64,000 nt of DNA from Aphrophora alni (taxonomy: Eukaryota > Arthropoda > Insecta > Hemiptera > Aphrophoridae): NCBI GenBank assembly GCA_963513935.1, contig OY740776.1, forward strand, positions 11,500,724 through 11,564,723, in the 5' to 3' direction. Both the position numbers and the translations under genes were made by a program. Positions 1 to 10,918 of this stretch are shown one piece after another. How positions within the stretch are numbered: the stretch's first letter is position 1; every line of letters begins with the position of its first letter. Below the pieces are notes generated by a model, which made no database searches, had not been told where the DNA came from, and was given only the letters and a program-made list of their open reading frames with translations.

Positions 1-84
1 CAATAAAAGTAAATTAATTTAAAAAGTAGAGCGCAATCATACAATCACATACACTTAAATACAAATAGCTTCGTAGAAATAACT

Positions 85-445
85 AGGATGTAGTTTTAAA
101 TAATAATAATAACATTGAAAACAATATTAATAATAAAATAACATTGTAAACCAAACATTAGGATCGTTAGGAAATTTTGTTATTTTTGTTGAAAGTCGAA
201 AAACATTTTCATCATCATCGCCTTAAGTTAGTTTAAATTATGCACAAGCTGCAGCAGGTGAATACTGCAAACAAAGACCTGCATTGGTACATAAATAAGG
301 AAGTTATGAATGGTACAACACTGTACAAACTTTTATAGAAATACTGTTTTAAATAATAATAACATTGAAAACAATAACAATGTAAGCCAAACACTAAGAT
401 CTTTAGTAAATTTTGTTATTTTTGTTGAAAGACTTCTTCGTGATC
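85..445 (+). repeat. Short direct duplication at the window start
   Basis: Positions 85-200 and 342-445 are two diverged copies of the same sequence. Both run from an AAT-rich stretch (TTTTAAATAATAATAACATTG) through a shared AAATTTTGTTATTTTTGTTG end. The second copy leads directly into the SINE copy at 395-655, so part of this duplication is probably the SINE body. No coding potential was seen. Confidence 0.6.
223..347 (+). repeat. Left copy of a near-identical 125-bp direct repeat
   Basis: This stretch recurs at 2329-2461 in the same orientation and is nearly identical. The only sizeable difference is an extra ACAACTTAG-type insertion in the right copy, after CAAACAAAG. Both copies end at TAGAAATAC, after which the flanks differ. 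The pair encloses about 2 kb containing a SINE and the mariner relic. The high identity next to old elements suggests a recent duplication or the ends of one mobile unit. Confidence 0.75.
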
Positions 446-655
446 ATCGCCTAGTAAAGAAAGGAGAAAAGAATAAAGACTCTCTAGCCTTTGAATACTC
501 AAATAGTATCCAGGTTGGAAGAGAACAAGAATTGGTCAAACGAGACTGATTGCAACGATTAAAGAGTGAGATCTAATACATAATTACATGAAAGGTGTAG
601 ATCCCGAAGGTTCCCTAGGGAACGCCAAGTACATACTCACTATACATGAGACCCT
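395..655 (+). mobile_element. tRNA-derived SINE family member (plus copy)
   Basis: This is a dispersed element sharing landmarks with copies at 6450, 19290, 42395 (minus), 54765 (minus) and 62500. In order they are AATTTTGTTATTTTTGTTGA, TCATCGCC, GAATACTC-AATAG, GGTTGGAAGAGAACAAG, GATCTAA, GGTGTAGATCC and a final block near CTCGGGATTG. The family's tRNA-like head is seen only in the copy at 42395-42665; this copy lacks it, consistent with 5' truncation. The naming as a SINE rests on that head and on the absence of coding sequence. Confidence 0.6.
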
Positions 656-756
656 GACAGTAACCTTTCTATAGAGTTGCATAAGAAAGATCGCCTTAGC
701 TAGACTCTTATAAACGAGGTGTGGCAATTAGATAACCGGACTGGTGCTACAAAACA

Positions 757-1460
757 TTTTATTGATCATTGATTAAAATACAAAGATTAACCCTTTCAAT
801 GTGCTCTCCATACCGATCCTTACAACAATCTATACGAATTTTGAGAACCTCAATAGCTTTGTTTACCCCTTCTACACTGTGAAATCTTGTCCTCTTAAGC
901 TTGGATTCGACCTTAGGATATAAAAAAGTCACAGTGAGCCAGGACGAGTACTGTGGGTGGTCCAACACGCTGTTGCCATTTCGCAAAGAACGCCTTTACA
1001 GACAAGGCGGAATGGCCGTCGGGATTATCTGGGTGAAGCATCCAGGAATTGTTTTTCCGCAAGTCGGGTCTTTGCCTTCTCACTCGTTCACGAAGAAACT
1101 CGACGTAGAGATGTTGATCGACCTTCAGACCTTCAACCCAGTGAATGTAGACAATTCCACGCTTGTTAAAAAATCGATCATCTTGGCTTTGAATTTTGGT
1201 TTGCTGTTTTTAGCTTTTTTTTACCTTGGTGAATTGGGCTCTTCCAATGCATCGATGACGTTGATTCTTGATAATAGATAAAACCCACGATTCATCACAA
1301 GCAATCACTCTGTCTAACAATTCTGGATCATTGTCAATGTTGTTCAAAAGGCCAGCACAAATTTTCATTCTCGATTCGTTTTGGCTAACTCTCGTACTTA
1401 CTAAAATTCTGTATTTTAACCAAATCTGTTTTAAGGAAGACTTTAGTTATTGTATAGCTT
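757..1460 (-). pseudogene. Decayed mariner-type transposase (minus)
   Basis: Reading the minus strand gives a broken DDE/D transposase. CDESWV (first catalytic Asp, codon near 1295) is followed by NKRGIVYIHWVEG, then HPDNPDGHSALSV (second Asp, near 1028), then a frameshift into HCDFF (third Asp, near 929). The C-terminus ends with CCKDRYGEHIERV, like the RDRxGEYxEG end of insect mariners. The last two Asp codons lie about 33 codons apart, close to the D34D spacing of mariner once the frameshift is allowed for. Upstream pieces (RMKICAGLLNN) reach about 1400. The N-terminal helix-turn-helix region is not recognisable. At least one frameshift and an in-frame stop make it inactive. No TIRs were identified. 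Confidence 0.8.
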
Positions 1461-1985
1461 CTTTTTTTCCAGAGCGCTACAGGCCTTTGGTTTCCTCACC
1501 TATTCGCCTTTAGTCTCTTCTCTCGCCAGCAACTCTCTGTCAGTGCCCTACAACCAAAATACTCTGGCCTCTCTTCCAATCCTGCATTCATCTCCCTCTC
1601 TTCCTTAAGCCACCCATTCTTCCTAACTAAGTCTATATCAGCAACCTCTTTGGTCGCACCCACCCACCAATATCAAAGGAAACTTAACATCGTTGTCTTC
1701 GCAAATTCCACGTTACTCTCACTGTCAGCATGCTATCTATTTATTCGCCAACTCTCCGCACTTGTACATCGGCCTATTGATTAAAAAATATATATTTCTT
1801 TCTCATTATTGGGTGTAAGTATCCGCTCTATACATCATTACCGACCTAATGGAAGTCTTATACATTTTCATTTTAGTTGTCCGGATGAGAAGCATTGACT
1901 TCATCGGTATTAAATTAGCATAGTGCGGTCTGTTTCCAGCAACAATCCTCTTTAGAATTAAAAATAAAAATAATATAGATTCACA
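1461..1985. other. Unassigned stretch, locally C/T-rich
   Basis: From 1500 to 1740 the plus strand is rich in CT-type words and unusually poor in G for this region. No long ORF, repeat partner or RNA gene was recognised. It may be the end of an old element. Confidence 0.3.
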
Positions 1986-1989
1986 CTAT

Positions 1990-2200
1990 ACTACGATGAC
2001 CCTTAGGGGTTGGCAATCCTGAGGAGATCTAACTTGATTTACACTTTTTTCATGTAGTCTTGGGTTAGATTCTTCTCTTTCCCATCAGCTCCTTTTTAAC
2101 AACTCTTTTCCAACCATGACGCTATTGGAGTATTCTAGGGCTAGGAATGTAATCTGTTTTACTCCTTTTTTTATAACACGATAATTGATCGACAGGAAAA
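1990..2200 (-). mobile_element. SINE family copy (minus)
   Basis: Landmarks of the dispersed SINE appear in reverse: GGTTGGCAATCCTGAGGAG, GATTTACAC-TTTTTTCATGTAGTCTTGG, GTTAGATTCTTCTC, ATGACGCTATTGGAGTATTC. The order matches the minus copies at 47085, 50365 and 54765. No head was seen. Confidence 0.6.
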
Positions 2201-2328
2201 ACCAGAACAAACTTTAAGGACGATTAAAGGACCTTGTATAGGTTAGGTTTGGTAATATATGATTCAAGACTCAAGAACTATGGCGACGACATGCTCTGGT
2301 GTGTTAGCGCTGACACAGTTTTTCTCCG

Positions 2329-2461
2329 CTTAAAGTTAGTTTAAATTATGCATAAGCTGCAGCAGGTGAATACTGCAAACAAAGACAACTTAGACCTGCA
2401 TTGGTACATAAATAAGGAAGTTATGAATGGTACAACACTGTACAAACTTTTGTAGAAATAC
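2329..2461 (+). repeat. Right copy of the 125-bp direct repeat
   Basis: This is the partner of 223-347, the same sequence with few differences. After it (AAAAAGTATGCAG) the flank is unrelated to that of the left copy. Confidence 0.75.
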
Positions 2462-3415
2462 AAAAAGTATGCAGAAATGAAGTTAACTTTTTAGTTTTTA
2501 GTGGCGTGGTATTTCCTTTTAGATTCATTTTTTATAAAGTGTGTGCTTTATAAACTTTCTTTTATAAGTTTAGAAACTATCTCATTATATATCATAGTTA
2601 GTTAGAAGTTGGAATAAATGCTTTGTTTAAGGTATTTAATGTTTCATATACAGAGTGTGTCAAAACTATGGTAACAAATGCAGAATATTACAAATTTCCG
2701 CCTTCTATTATTTATTAATATATGTGTATACTAATACATATATATTTAATCAATTTGTTTTTTAGGGGTATTTTAGCCAAATGTTGGAACGTTTCAAACG
2801 ATTTTGATAAAATTTTATTGAATTGTAGCCTCTAAGGACATCTTAAAAATGCCAATTTCGTGATTCTCGTTAAAATACCAAAACATATTGGAAATGATAT
2901 AAAATACGTATTTGTTCAAAATATACTTGATTTTCATTAAATATTAATAAAACAGTTCAAATTAATGACCCAAACTCTTGTGTTTATGGCGTAAATAATA
3001 TTCAGGAATATTGGGGCAGGGGGGGGGAGGAATTTAGTCTGATAAAATTTAAAACTTCTATTTTAATCAAATTTCGATTTAAGGATAAAATAAGCACTAA
3101 GCTACAGTTTCAAATGTATTTATTAACTTATTTAGCTACAATCGTTTCGCCTTGCGGCATCTACGGGTTACTGGTAATAGTAAGCCTAAACAAAGTTAAC
3201 AGTACAGAGAGACAGGTCCGGAAGTAACACAATGGAAGGGATAGCTGGAAAACCCAAGCAGGTAGGAAGGGGAATGGTTAACATGTTACACTATTGGTTT
3301 AAGAAGTGGTGAAGCGTAAATACGATTTACGCTGTGGACGAAAGTTTAGGCCCTATTCAATTCTATGTTTTGGTTTACAAACGTAACCAACGATTCTTCA
3401 AAACCAAGTCTATAT
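2462..3415. other. AT-rich stretch without a recognised gene
   Basis: A TACAGAGTGTGTCAAAA terminus at 2648 resembles the ends of the short TIR elements at 5013 and 18663, but no partner end was found. A nine-G run sits near 3018. Words such as CGATTTTGATAAAATTTTAT near 2800 suggest a worn member of the dispersed repeat described at 35325-36130. No coding sequence is evident. Confidence 0.3.
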
Positions 3416-3424
3416 ACAGGGTGT

Positions 3425-3545
3425 TTCAAAGGTGGTATCCACCCCATTTGAGGGACCAGAACCATTCTGTGGACTTGGAGAAAACTACTTCACGATGAGA
3501 GTCAAAAGAGTTGAAGAAGCCAGTAGGTCGAAACTCTGGGGAATA
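3425..3545 (+). pseudogene. Non-LTR retrotransposon RNase H end, interrupted by a satellite
   Basis: The frame containing GAGGGACCAGAACCATTC reads STPFEGPEPFCGLGENYF followed by RVEEASRSKLWG and a stop. GPEPFCG-type residues follow the RNase H domain of some LINE ORF2 proteins; a similar GPEPVFGI occurs in the LINE fragment at 23647-24390. The coding sense is lost where the 104-bp repeats begin and resumes at 4685. The catalytic RNase H residues are not present in this fragment. Confidence 0.55.
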
Positions 3546-4684
3546 AAATAAATATTTGAAGGGAGGTAATAGAACTTCTCAGGAATTACGACATCAAGAT
3601 TAGAGTCAAAAGAAGTGAAGAAGCCATTAGGTCGAAACTATGGGAAAGAAAATAAATATTTGAAGGGAGGTAATAGAGCTGCTCAGGAATTACGACATCA
3701 AGATTAGAATCAAAAGAGTTGAAGAAGCCAGTAGGTCGAAACTATGGGGAATAAAATAAATATTTGAAGGGAGGTAATAGAACTTCTCAGGAATTACGAC
3801 ATCAAGATTAGAATCAAAAGAAGTGAAGAAGCCATTAGGTCGAAACTATGGGAAAGAAAATAAATATTTGAAGGGAGGTAATAGAGCTGCTCAGGAATTA
3901 CGACATCAAGATTAGAATCAAAAGAGTTGAAGAAGCCAGTAGGTCGAAACTCTGGGGAATAAAATAAATATTTGAAGGGAGGTAATAGAACTTCTCAGGA
4001 ATTACGACATCAAGATTAGAATCAAAAGAAGTGAAGAAGCCATTAGGTCGAAACTATGGGAAAGAAAATAAATATTTGAAGGGAGGTAATAGAGCTGCTC
4101 AGGAATTATGACATCAAGATTAGAATCAAAAGAAGTGAAGAAGCCAGTAGATCGAAACTATGGGAAAGAAAATAAATATTTGAAGGGAGGTAATAGAGCT
4201 GCTCAGGAGTTATGACATCAAGATTAGAATCAAAAGAGTTGAAGAAGCCAGTAGATCGAAACTATGGGAAAGAAAATAAATATTTGAAGGGAGGTAATAG
4301 AGCTGCTCAGGAATTACGACATCAAGATTAGAATCAAAAGAGTTGAAGAAGCCAGTAGATCGAAACTATGGGAAATAAAATAAATATTTGAAGGGAGGTA
4401 ATAGAGCTGCTCAGGAATTATGACATCAAGATTAGAATCAAAAGAAGTGAAGAAGCCAGTAGATCGAAACTATGGGAAAGAAAATAAATATTTGAAGGGA
4501 GGTAATAGAGCTGCTCAGGAATTATGACATCAAGATTAGAATCAAAAGAGTTGAAGAAGCCAGTAGATCGAAACTATGGGAAAGAAAATAAATATTTGAA
4601 GGGAGGTAATAGAGCTGCTCAGGAATTATGACATCAAGATTAGAATCAAAAGAAGTGAAGAAGCCAGTAGGTCGAAACTAAGAT
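3475..4684 (+). repeat. 104-bp tandem satellite, about 11.5 copies
   Basis: The word AGGAATTACGACATCAAGAT recurs at 3581, 3685 and 3789 and onward, giving a period of 104 bp. Early copies alternate between two subtypes. One has AGAACTTCTC, GTTGAAGAAGCCAGTAG and GGGGAATAAAATAA; the other has AGAGCTGCTC, AGTGAAGAAGCCATTAG and GGGAAAGAAAATAA. Together they make a 208-bp higher-order unit, and later copies are mostly the second type. The first and last partial units join LINE coding sequence on both sides (3425-3545 and 4685-4983), so the array seems to be an amplified internal segment of that LINE. Because 104 is not a multiple of three, the amplification destroys the frame. Confidence 0.9.
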
Positions 4685-4983
4685 AGTACGACTACTAACG
4701 GGCATGCTTGACACACTCAGAGGACAACTCGGGAAACTTTGTGTAACGGATGAAACGACGGTAATGCAAGGAGGATGAGGAAACTCCCCATCACCTACTA
4801 ATAGACTGCGAAGCCGTAGGTATTAAAACAGTAAGAACTTTGGGAAGATACCAATTAGAAGTGGAAGATCTACCCTCACTAAATCCCCTTCAAATCATAC
4901 AATTTATGGTGACTTTGGGATTGGAAAGGATGTTGCAACTGAGCATATCAGGAATAATGAAAGGGGGTACAATAAATCTATGA
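4685..4983 (+). pseudogene. C-terminus of a non-LTR retrotransposon ORF2
   Basis: The frame ending in TGA at 4981-4983 reads a cysteine-histidine motif (CKEDEETPHHLLIDC, codons around 4770-4815). It continues through EAVGIKTVRTLGRYQ, EDLPSLNPLQIIQFM and GLERML. Just upstream, another frame gives IVRLLTG and LRGQLGKLCVTDETT, so one frameshift separates the parts. The order LLTGH-like motif, CxxC/HHxxxxC knuckle, then TLGRY and a short hydrophobic tail is characteristic of R1/I/Jockey-type ORF2 C-termini after the RNase H domain. The 3' UTR is very short or lost, since a TIR element begins at 5013. The clade was not assigned. Confidence 0.75.
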
Positions 4984-5012
4984 AGGTCGCAATTAGTGGT
5001 CACCCCTAATAT

Positions 5013-5364
5013 ACAGAGTGGTTCAAAATATATGTCCTAACTTAGAAAAGTGATTCATGGTATCAAATTAAATAACATGTGTTCATAAACGCTTTGTTAT
5101 CACTCAGCCATTTTGTGTTGTTTTTTTTTTCTTTCGAAAAATAATGATAGCTTTAAAAATTATTGAGATTTGAAGTCGCAATTTGGTATTCACATTTTTA
5201 TGATACCTTTACGAGTAGTAAATATTATTATTATTATTTTAAACTAATATAGCCCGACAGGTGGATAACGTAGAGTTTTCGGACTAATTTTTAAAGAACT
5301 TTAAAAAATTTATGCCGTAAATCACTTCCTGAGGGTAGGGCACATATTTTTGAAACATCCTGTA
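5013..5364. mobile_element. Short TIR element (MITE-like), ACAGRGTG ends
   Basis: The left end TACAGAGTGGTTCAAAATAT and the right end (reverse complement TACAGGATGTTTCAAAAATA) form terminal inverted repeats of roughly 25-30 bp. TA lies at both edges, as expected for a Tc1/mariner-type TSD. The 350-bp interior is AT-rich and non-coding. Related ends occur at 11134, 11862, 18663 and 34584. Confidence 0.65.
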
Positions 5365-6449
5365 TACTGAGTCAAAACTGGAACTATATCATTCTTGTAG
5401 GTCCGTTTAGTAGACATTGCAATGTCTCAAGAGTGACAGCTCCGCGAAAGATAGAGAGAACACAGTTAACATTTCCATTATACAAATTCAATATGAAGTC
5501 AAAGATGAATATAACAACAACTTATGATCTTCGAACCGAAACTAAGCAAGACAAAAACACCGGAAATGTATTTAAAGACACATTGTCCCTTTGCTCTTGC
5601 TGACAGATATTACCCCTATAAATTTAGATGACTTTTCTCTTCGCCCCATTCTTCACCCCTACAGCTTTTCCAACCCTTAGCTGGGTATTGTACCGTGCCT
5701 TATTTACCCTTCGTTTATTTCTTAATGTTACCAAACAAGGTTTTAATGAAGAATAATGATTGGGTTTGGAAACATTTAGACTGGTTTTATTTGGTTAGTT
5801 TAAAGTTTATCAATGTTGTTTTTTTTATGAAATAATTGTGAACAATTTGTAATCAATAATGATTGAAAATCTTAATATCACAAACAAATAGTTTTTTTTC
5901 AACTACTAAAGCGACATCATTTGAAATCACCAAAACTCCTTTTACTTATCCAATATACGAAGTATAGGGTGTAAGGTGTAGCCTGGACTTTCATAAATCG
6001 CGTCAGGTGAAGCTGCAGACGGGAGGTGAAGTGATGCCGTAACTACTACTGCTGATAAAAACATTGACTCAGCTCTAGTGCGCTGTCAACGTTTGTCATG
6101 TTGTTGTCTTATCGTGTTTTTTTGGTTTCAAAATTGGTACTTATTTTTAAAATATGAACTGCGACCACTTTAAATAGTTCCCCCCCCCCATATTTCTTGT
6201 GTATTTCGACTTATAACATATTTTAATATATACTAATTTCCAGATTTAAATCCTACGTATAATGGTACCGTATAATTAGACTTTCGATTCCGATGGTGGG
6301 GGTACCGTTTCCTTATCTAAAAGCGGTGGAGCGCCGTAAGCTCCAAAGTAGGCAACTTATCGTACTTCCATGTGATGCGGACATCACAACTTCCTTTTTT
6401 GGGCCCAGTTCATCGCGACGAGTGTACCAGTTTAAAGGAAACCTTTGGA
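5365..6449. other. Unassigned AT-rich stretch
   Basis: No coding sequence, RNA gene or clear repeat partner was recognised. A nine-C run lies at 6181-6189. Confidence 0.3.
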
Positions 6450-6645
6450 TGATTATCACTTCTTAACTAAAGGATAAAAAGAGAGCATACAATGAATGTA
6501 GCCCTCGAATATTTGAGTCAGGGTTGGAAGTGAACAAGTGTCGGTAAAACGAGAACTGACGGGCAAAATGAAAGAGAGGAATCTAAGGCTTCATGCAAAT
6601 AGTGTAGATCCAGTTAGATTTCCTCGGGATTGCCCCTGTAGGTTC
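6450..6645 (+). mobile_element. SINE family copy (plus)
   Basis: Contains GAATATTTGAGTCAGGGTTGG, a diverged ACAAG block, AGAGAGGAATCTAA, TAGTGTAGATCCAGTTAG and CCTCGGGATTGCC in the family order. It is diverged and lacks the tRNA-like head. Confidence 0.6.
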
Positions 6646-8300
6646 TCCTGTATAGTTTGTGTGAGCTCCCAACTGTATGTGTTGTTCAATAGACTTTATA
6701 TTTAGGTATTTAACAAAATGTATGATCCCCCGCATTAAATCAGTTTTTACATGTTTCAGGTGAGAGCGGACACTTTTCAAGGTCATTACTATGGAATGTG
6801 AGTAATGTAATATCAATAGACTTAATAATTTATATTTTAATTAAGTATTTTACTGTATAACTGTTGTATGATTGTAGTTTTACTTCTTCTAGTTTCGAAA
6901 CCCAATGTTAACAATCGCATTTTTATGGGGGGGGGGGTCAGGTGACTAAAATTTGAAAAAAAAGGATTAAAAAATTTTTTTTTTATTATTATTCTATGAA
7001 ACTTTAGGTTTATTATTAAAGTTTTATTTAATTCTGAGCAATATTTTTCTAGTTACGAATTTTAGAAGATACGCATGTGCGACATTTTTCAGCGCTGTCA
7101 GTCATAGACTAATTCATTTATTTCATGACGAAATCATTCATTTACGATAGTGTTTATGTATTACAAATTACATTACTTTTGTCAAATTTAGTTTATGTAT
7201 TACAAGTTAAACTTTAGTCATAAAATATGAACAGGATGAGACCCAGACAACCCTTCCTATGGAGCTGTAATGCACTTAGGTAGAAATATTTACTTATTTT
7301 TATAGTAGCCTAACTTTAGCTTGCGATTCCCGTAAATTACCATTCAATGTACCTTTTCTTGAAAACCGCTAAAGATAAAAGGATGAATTTGGTTTTGTTT
7401 TGTTCAGTTTACTTAGCTGCGTATTTTAAGTAGACAGTTTTTTTTATAACTCCTAGTTTTAAGTAAATAATGGTTTAGTTTAAAAAAAAAATTTTTAATC
7501 ATTTTTTTTTTTTTTAATTGCTAAAAATTTATTTTTACGTTAATAGGCATTTCTTCTGTTTAAAATATAGTCAAAGGTGCTACCTTTAAATTTAAAAAAA
7601 AAGTAAGATATCACCTTTGTTTTTTGAGAAAAGGTACATTAAAGGTACACAAATTAACATGGCGGAGATAGGAACACCTGACTGCCCTTAAACATCAAAT
7701 TACTGACGTTACACCTGACAATATTTAAATTAACATATTTCTTTTTTGTAATTTTGTAAAAACCTAATAATCGTTTATTTCTAACATTTGTTTATTTTTA
7801 TTATTATTTACATCAAGTAATATTTTATTCTTTTGCATACTTTTCGTAAAATTAATTTTGATGTTTACATTTGCCAGGCGTTCCGCTACAGCTGACTTTT
7901 TTTTAATTTATATTTTTTACCCAGTTTACGAAATATAGGGTAATCGTTTTTGTTTTTAACTGATCTTTGGTACAAAGTGTGCTAATATAGAAAATTCGTA
8001 TTAAATCAAGATGAGCACCATTATATAAAGGTCAGATTAACGGGAAGCCTCTCTTATCCACATCTTTTTCAATTCAACCCGTGGATCTCTCAACACTTTC
8101 ATATTACAGCCTTTCACCTTTTCCCCGTCCAACCAACAAGGAAACCAGGAAACCAGTTTTGATGATTAATTTATAAGTTTATCAATAGGTGGACTTGTAT
8201 ATTAACTTAACAAACTCACTGCAAATATCTGAACACATTTCTAACGTTATTTTAGGCAGTAACGCCGTAGAACCTCGTAGAACAACTAGAACTGGAGTTA
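6646..8300. other. AT-rich stretch, nothing recognised
   Basis: Contains homopolymer tracts, including a ten-G run at about 6927-6936 and several poly-T runs, with no convincing ORF on either strand. If 8301-8486 is a real terminal exon on the minus strand, the part just below 8300 would be its 3' UTR. No obvious AATAAA was seen close to the stop. Confidence 0.3.
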
Positions 8301-8486
8301 TTATTTATAGTCGTCTAAACGGGAATATCCCAGACGACCATTAACCTTGGTCCGTCTTCTTCCGTATACTGGACTAAACTTCTCGAACTCCTCGATGTCA
8401 GCGTCTGCTTTACTTGCCGAACATCTAGGCTCTTCGTGCGTGTCTCTAACTATCGAAAACGGTTGGAACCGCGGTGAGCTCTGGTG
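8301..8486 (-). CDS. Candidate terminal coding exon (minus), unknown protein
   Basis: The minus strand reads an open frame ending at TAA (8301-8303). It has protein-like composition: SSPRFQPFSIVRDTHEEPR, then CSASKADADIEEFEKFSPVY, then GRRRTKVNGRLGYSRLDDYK. This part is much richer in G+C than its surroundings and is charged and basic near the C-terminus. The frame stays open up to about 8572, but the upstream part is low-complexity AT-rich sequence. A splice acceptor could be the CAG in CAACCACCAG near 8482, though no pyrimidine tract precedes it. No neighbouring exon was identified. I do not recognise the family. It could be the 3' exon of a host gene or a fragment of an unknown element. 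Confidence 0.4.
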   Translation of the reverse strand, partial: HQSSPRFQPFSIVRDTHEEPRCSASKADADIEEFEKFSPVYGRRRTKVNGRLGYSRLDDYK

Positions 8487-9550
8487 GTTGTTTATTTGTT
8501 TGTTTAGTTTATATCGGCTTATACTCTTGGAAATGCCATGTTGAAACTTCCAGAGTAATGTGGGGTTTTCTTTGAACTATATCATATATATTCTATACAA
8601 GCAAATGTTTTTTTTATACTTTTAATTTACATAATCAAATGTTATAAGTTATAAGCTATGTATATTAGTTTTATGTATAGGTGTGTAAGTATGATTGGGC
8701 GTAAGTGTATATATTTAAGAATATGGTACAGGTCAATGTAAACTTTATGTCTATTGTAGTTTTTTTTAACTCGCTGATTACTATTGTATAAAATATTTGC
8801 ATTAGATTTGTTAATATTTTGTATCACAGCAATTCAGTGAGGCCACTTAAATAAATTGTAAAGGAGTGAAGAGCCGGGATTGAAAGAAAGCCTCCGCCGC
8901 CATTCGGGTTAACGACGTTGCCAGTAAAGCGGCGGATTGATAATGAAATCGGTTTTACGCCAACGCCACTAAGTATGGACATCAATGTTGATCTATGATC
9001 AATAAAATTAAAATAACTCATTTCCGTGAGTTCTTTCTCGACACTAATAACACTAAACGATCTGTGGAATGTCTGTCCTTATTCACGAAAGAGACAAACT
9101 CAGTTTTTCCAATTAGTTATTAAATACGAAATTGCGATGTTTTAAATCGTAACGTACTTTCGAAAGATCCTGTACTTCAAAGTCTGGACACACACATATA
9201 GAGAGCGGAAAGTAATTACAAAACAAACAACTTTGGAACTCTGTTCAGTTTGGAAACAAAATTACAATATAGTCTGCTTTCAATCTGCGGAGTGTAAAAA
9301 CTGTGTTTCAAACGAGAGAGGTTTTTGTAACAACAGTGAATTATTCATTGAGACATTTGCATATTGTGTCTTTGAAGTCAGTTTTAAATTAGTCTCTTCT
9401 GTCTCAGTCATACAATTTTGTTATAAAACAGCTGATTTGACCATGGTAATTGTCAGAATACCCACACACCAACAGGTTACTTGCCCAGCTCCATCTAATA
9501 CAAGCAGAGTTTCTAAGTCTAATGCCCTAAAGTTAGTCTTTCGGACCATA
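8487..9550. other. Unassigned stretch with a small GC-richer island
   Basis: Around 8865-9000 there is a GC-richer island open on both strands: plus RKPPPPFGLTTLPVKRR, minus GVGVKPISLSIRRF. Neither frame could be matched to a family, and no splice sites were convincing. The rest is AT-rich. A 106-codon ORF at 9233-9553 has no recognisable features and its end overlaps a dispersed repeat, so it is not called. Confidence 0.3.
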
Positions 9551-9552
9551 TA

Positions 9553-10160
9553 GGAAATGTTAATTGTTTTGGTAGATTAGAGCTTTTATCCAGCACGGGG
9601 TATATTTGTTTGAAATAGTTGTTACACAGGTTTCACTATTTTCTCAACAGTGACTAGGCTATAACGAAGCACGAAGCTATACAGAGTGAATCAGACCATG
9701 TGGGCGCAATGTATAGCGACTGAACCAAATAAGCTACAGCCTTCGTTTTAACTTAAACCCCCCTATACAGTAAAACTATTTTCAAATCTTAAAAATGCCC
9801 CAAAATTGAATTCTTTGGGGGGTGGGGGTCGTTTTTGGAACATTAAAAAATGTAAAGGTAGGTCGAGTGATAGCTCATTTTAAAAGTCTCTGTTCACTGA
9901 TCATTTTAGAAAAAAATTAACTTATCTTACTGCGTATGTACAGGATATTCCAAAACGACTAAAAAGTAGAGTTTTACAGTTAGTTTTATTGTTACCACAT
10001 AACATAGCCTACATAAAACAAATTTTTATCCTAGATTAAATGTATAGCGACTGAACCAAAAGAGCTACAGCCTTCGTTTAAACTTAAAACTCACCCCTAT
10101 TGCAGTAAAAATGACCAAGAGGTTTTATCCAGTAGCGTAAGTTTGTTTGAAACAGTTTTT
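9553..10160 (-). repeat. Dispersed repeat copies (GTAACAACTGTTTTAAACAAAC family) and a local duplication
   Basis: Positions 9553-9640 are a reverse copy of the roughly 150-bp repeat seen at 17458, 51966 and 52285 (TTTGTTTGAAATAGTTGTTAC, AGGAAATGTTAATTG). A second partial reverse copy ends near 10160 (TTTTATCCAGTAGCGTAAG). Between them, ATGTATAGCGACTGAACCAA followed by AGCTACAGCCTTCG occurs twice (9709 and 10038) as a direct repeat of about 70 bp. Confidence 0.55.
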
Positions 10161-10918
10161 CACGTTTTATAAAACTCCGTAATGTTGCTTATCACTCTTG
10201 GCGACGTTTAGGTCCTAAAGGCCTCGTATACGTGTTGATATTAAAAGATCTTTCATTCGCTTCGCTCGTGTCGGTGAATGCGTCTTGCCGGATCTCGTAC
10301 CTTTATGAATACTGTATCACAATATCTTGGAAGATCGTCTTTTGAAATTATATTTTTGACAATGACTTCGCTATTTGTCACCGTAGAGAGATGGGGTTGG
10401 TACCACTATATTCAGAATAGAAATCTGCAAATTCGTATCTATTATAGTTTATTATAAGTACAAATTATAAAATGGCCACCATTTTTACATTTTCAATTCG
10501 ATTTTTCGAACACACTTTACTATATTCATTCTGTGTACATAGTCTACAAACGGATACCCTATACGTTTTATACTGAGGAAGTGAAATGAAATAAAAGAAA
10601 AATGATTTGATGTAAATTTCTACGGTGAAATCAACCGGGTTGTAGGAGCAATGTAAATAATAAAAATAAAATAAGGTATGATGGACTGGGGGGGGGGGGT
10701 TCCTAGTAACGAAGGCAAGACAACGGAGGTAGAATACGTAAGTAGGGGATGTCTGTGTGAGGATGGTAACGAGGTGGGGGGGTAGATTTACACGAGCCCA
10801 ATTATACATTGGAAAAAGTTTTAGTTTCAAGTTAAATGAGTGAATTTCACGTTTTGTGGTGTTTGGAAATAAAAAAGTAATTTTTGAATTGACGCCTGCT
10901 CGTTGGTCGTCGTTGTTG
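10161..10918. other. Unassigned stretch with G runs
   Basis: A run of about eleven G at 10687-10697 and another short one near 10775. A minus ORF of 121 codons (10465-10830) runs through both homopolymers, has no recognisable domain and is not called. Confidence 0.3.

Noticed and set aside
901..1281. 126-codon plus ORF
   Set aside because: It is antisense to the mariner transposase relic read on the minus strand.
3475..4684. Hammerhead-like word TGAAGAAGCC-AGTA-GGTC-GAAAC in each 104-bp satellite unit
   Set aside because: The base before TGAAGA is T or G instead of C, helix II is only two to three pairs, and no UH cleavage site or helix I partner follows GAAAC. The sequence is also explained as LINE coding sequence (VEEASRSKL).
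9233..9553. 106-codon plus ORF
   Set aside because: Composition is not protein-like beyond chance, no domain was recognised and its end runs into a dispersed repeat.
10465..10830. 121-codon minus ORF
   Set aside because: It crosses two homopolymer runs and has no recognisable domain.
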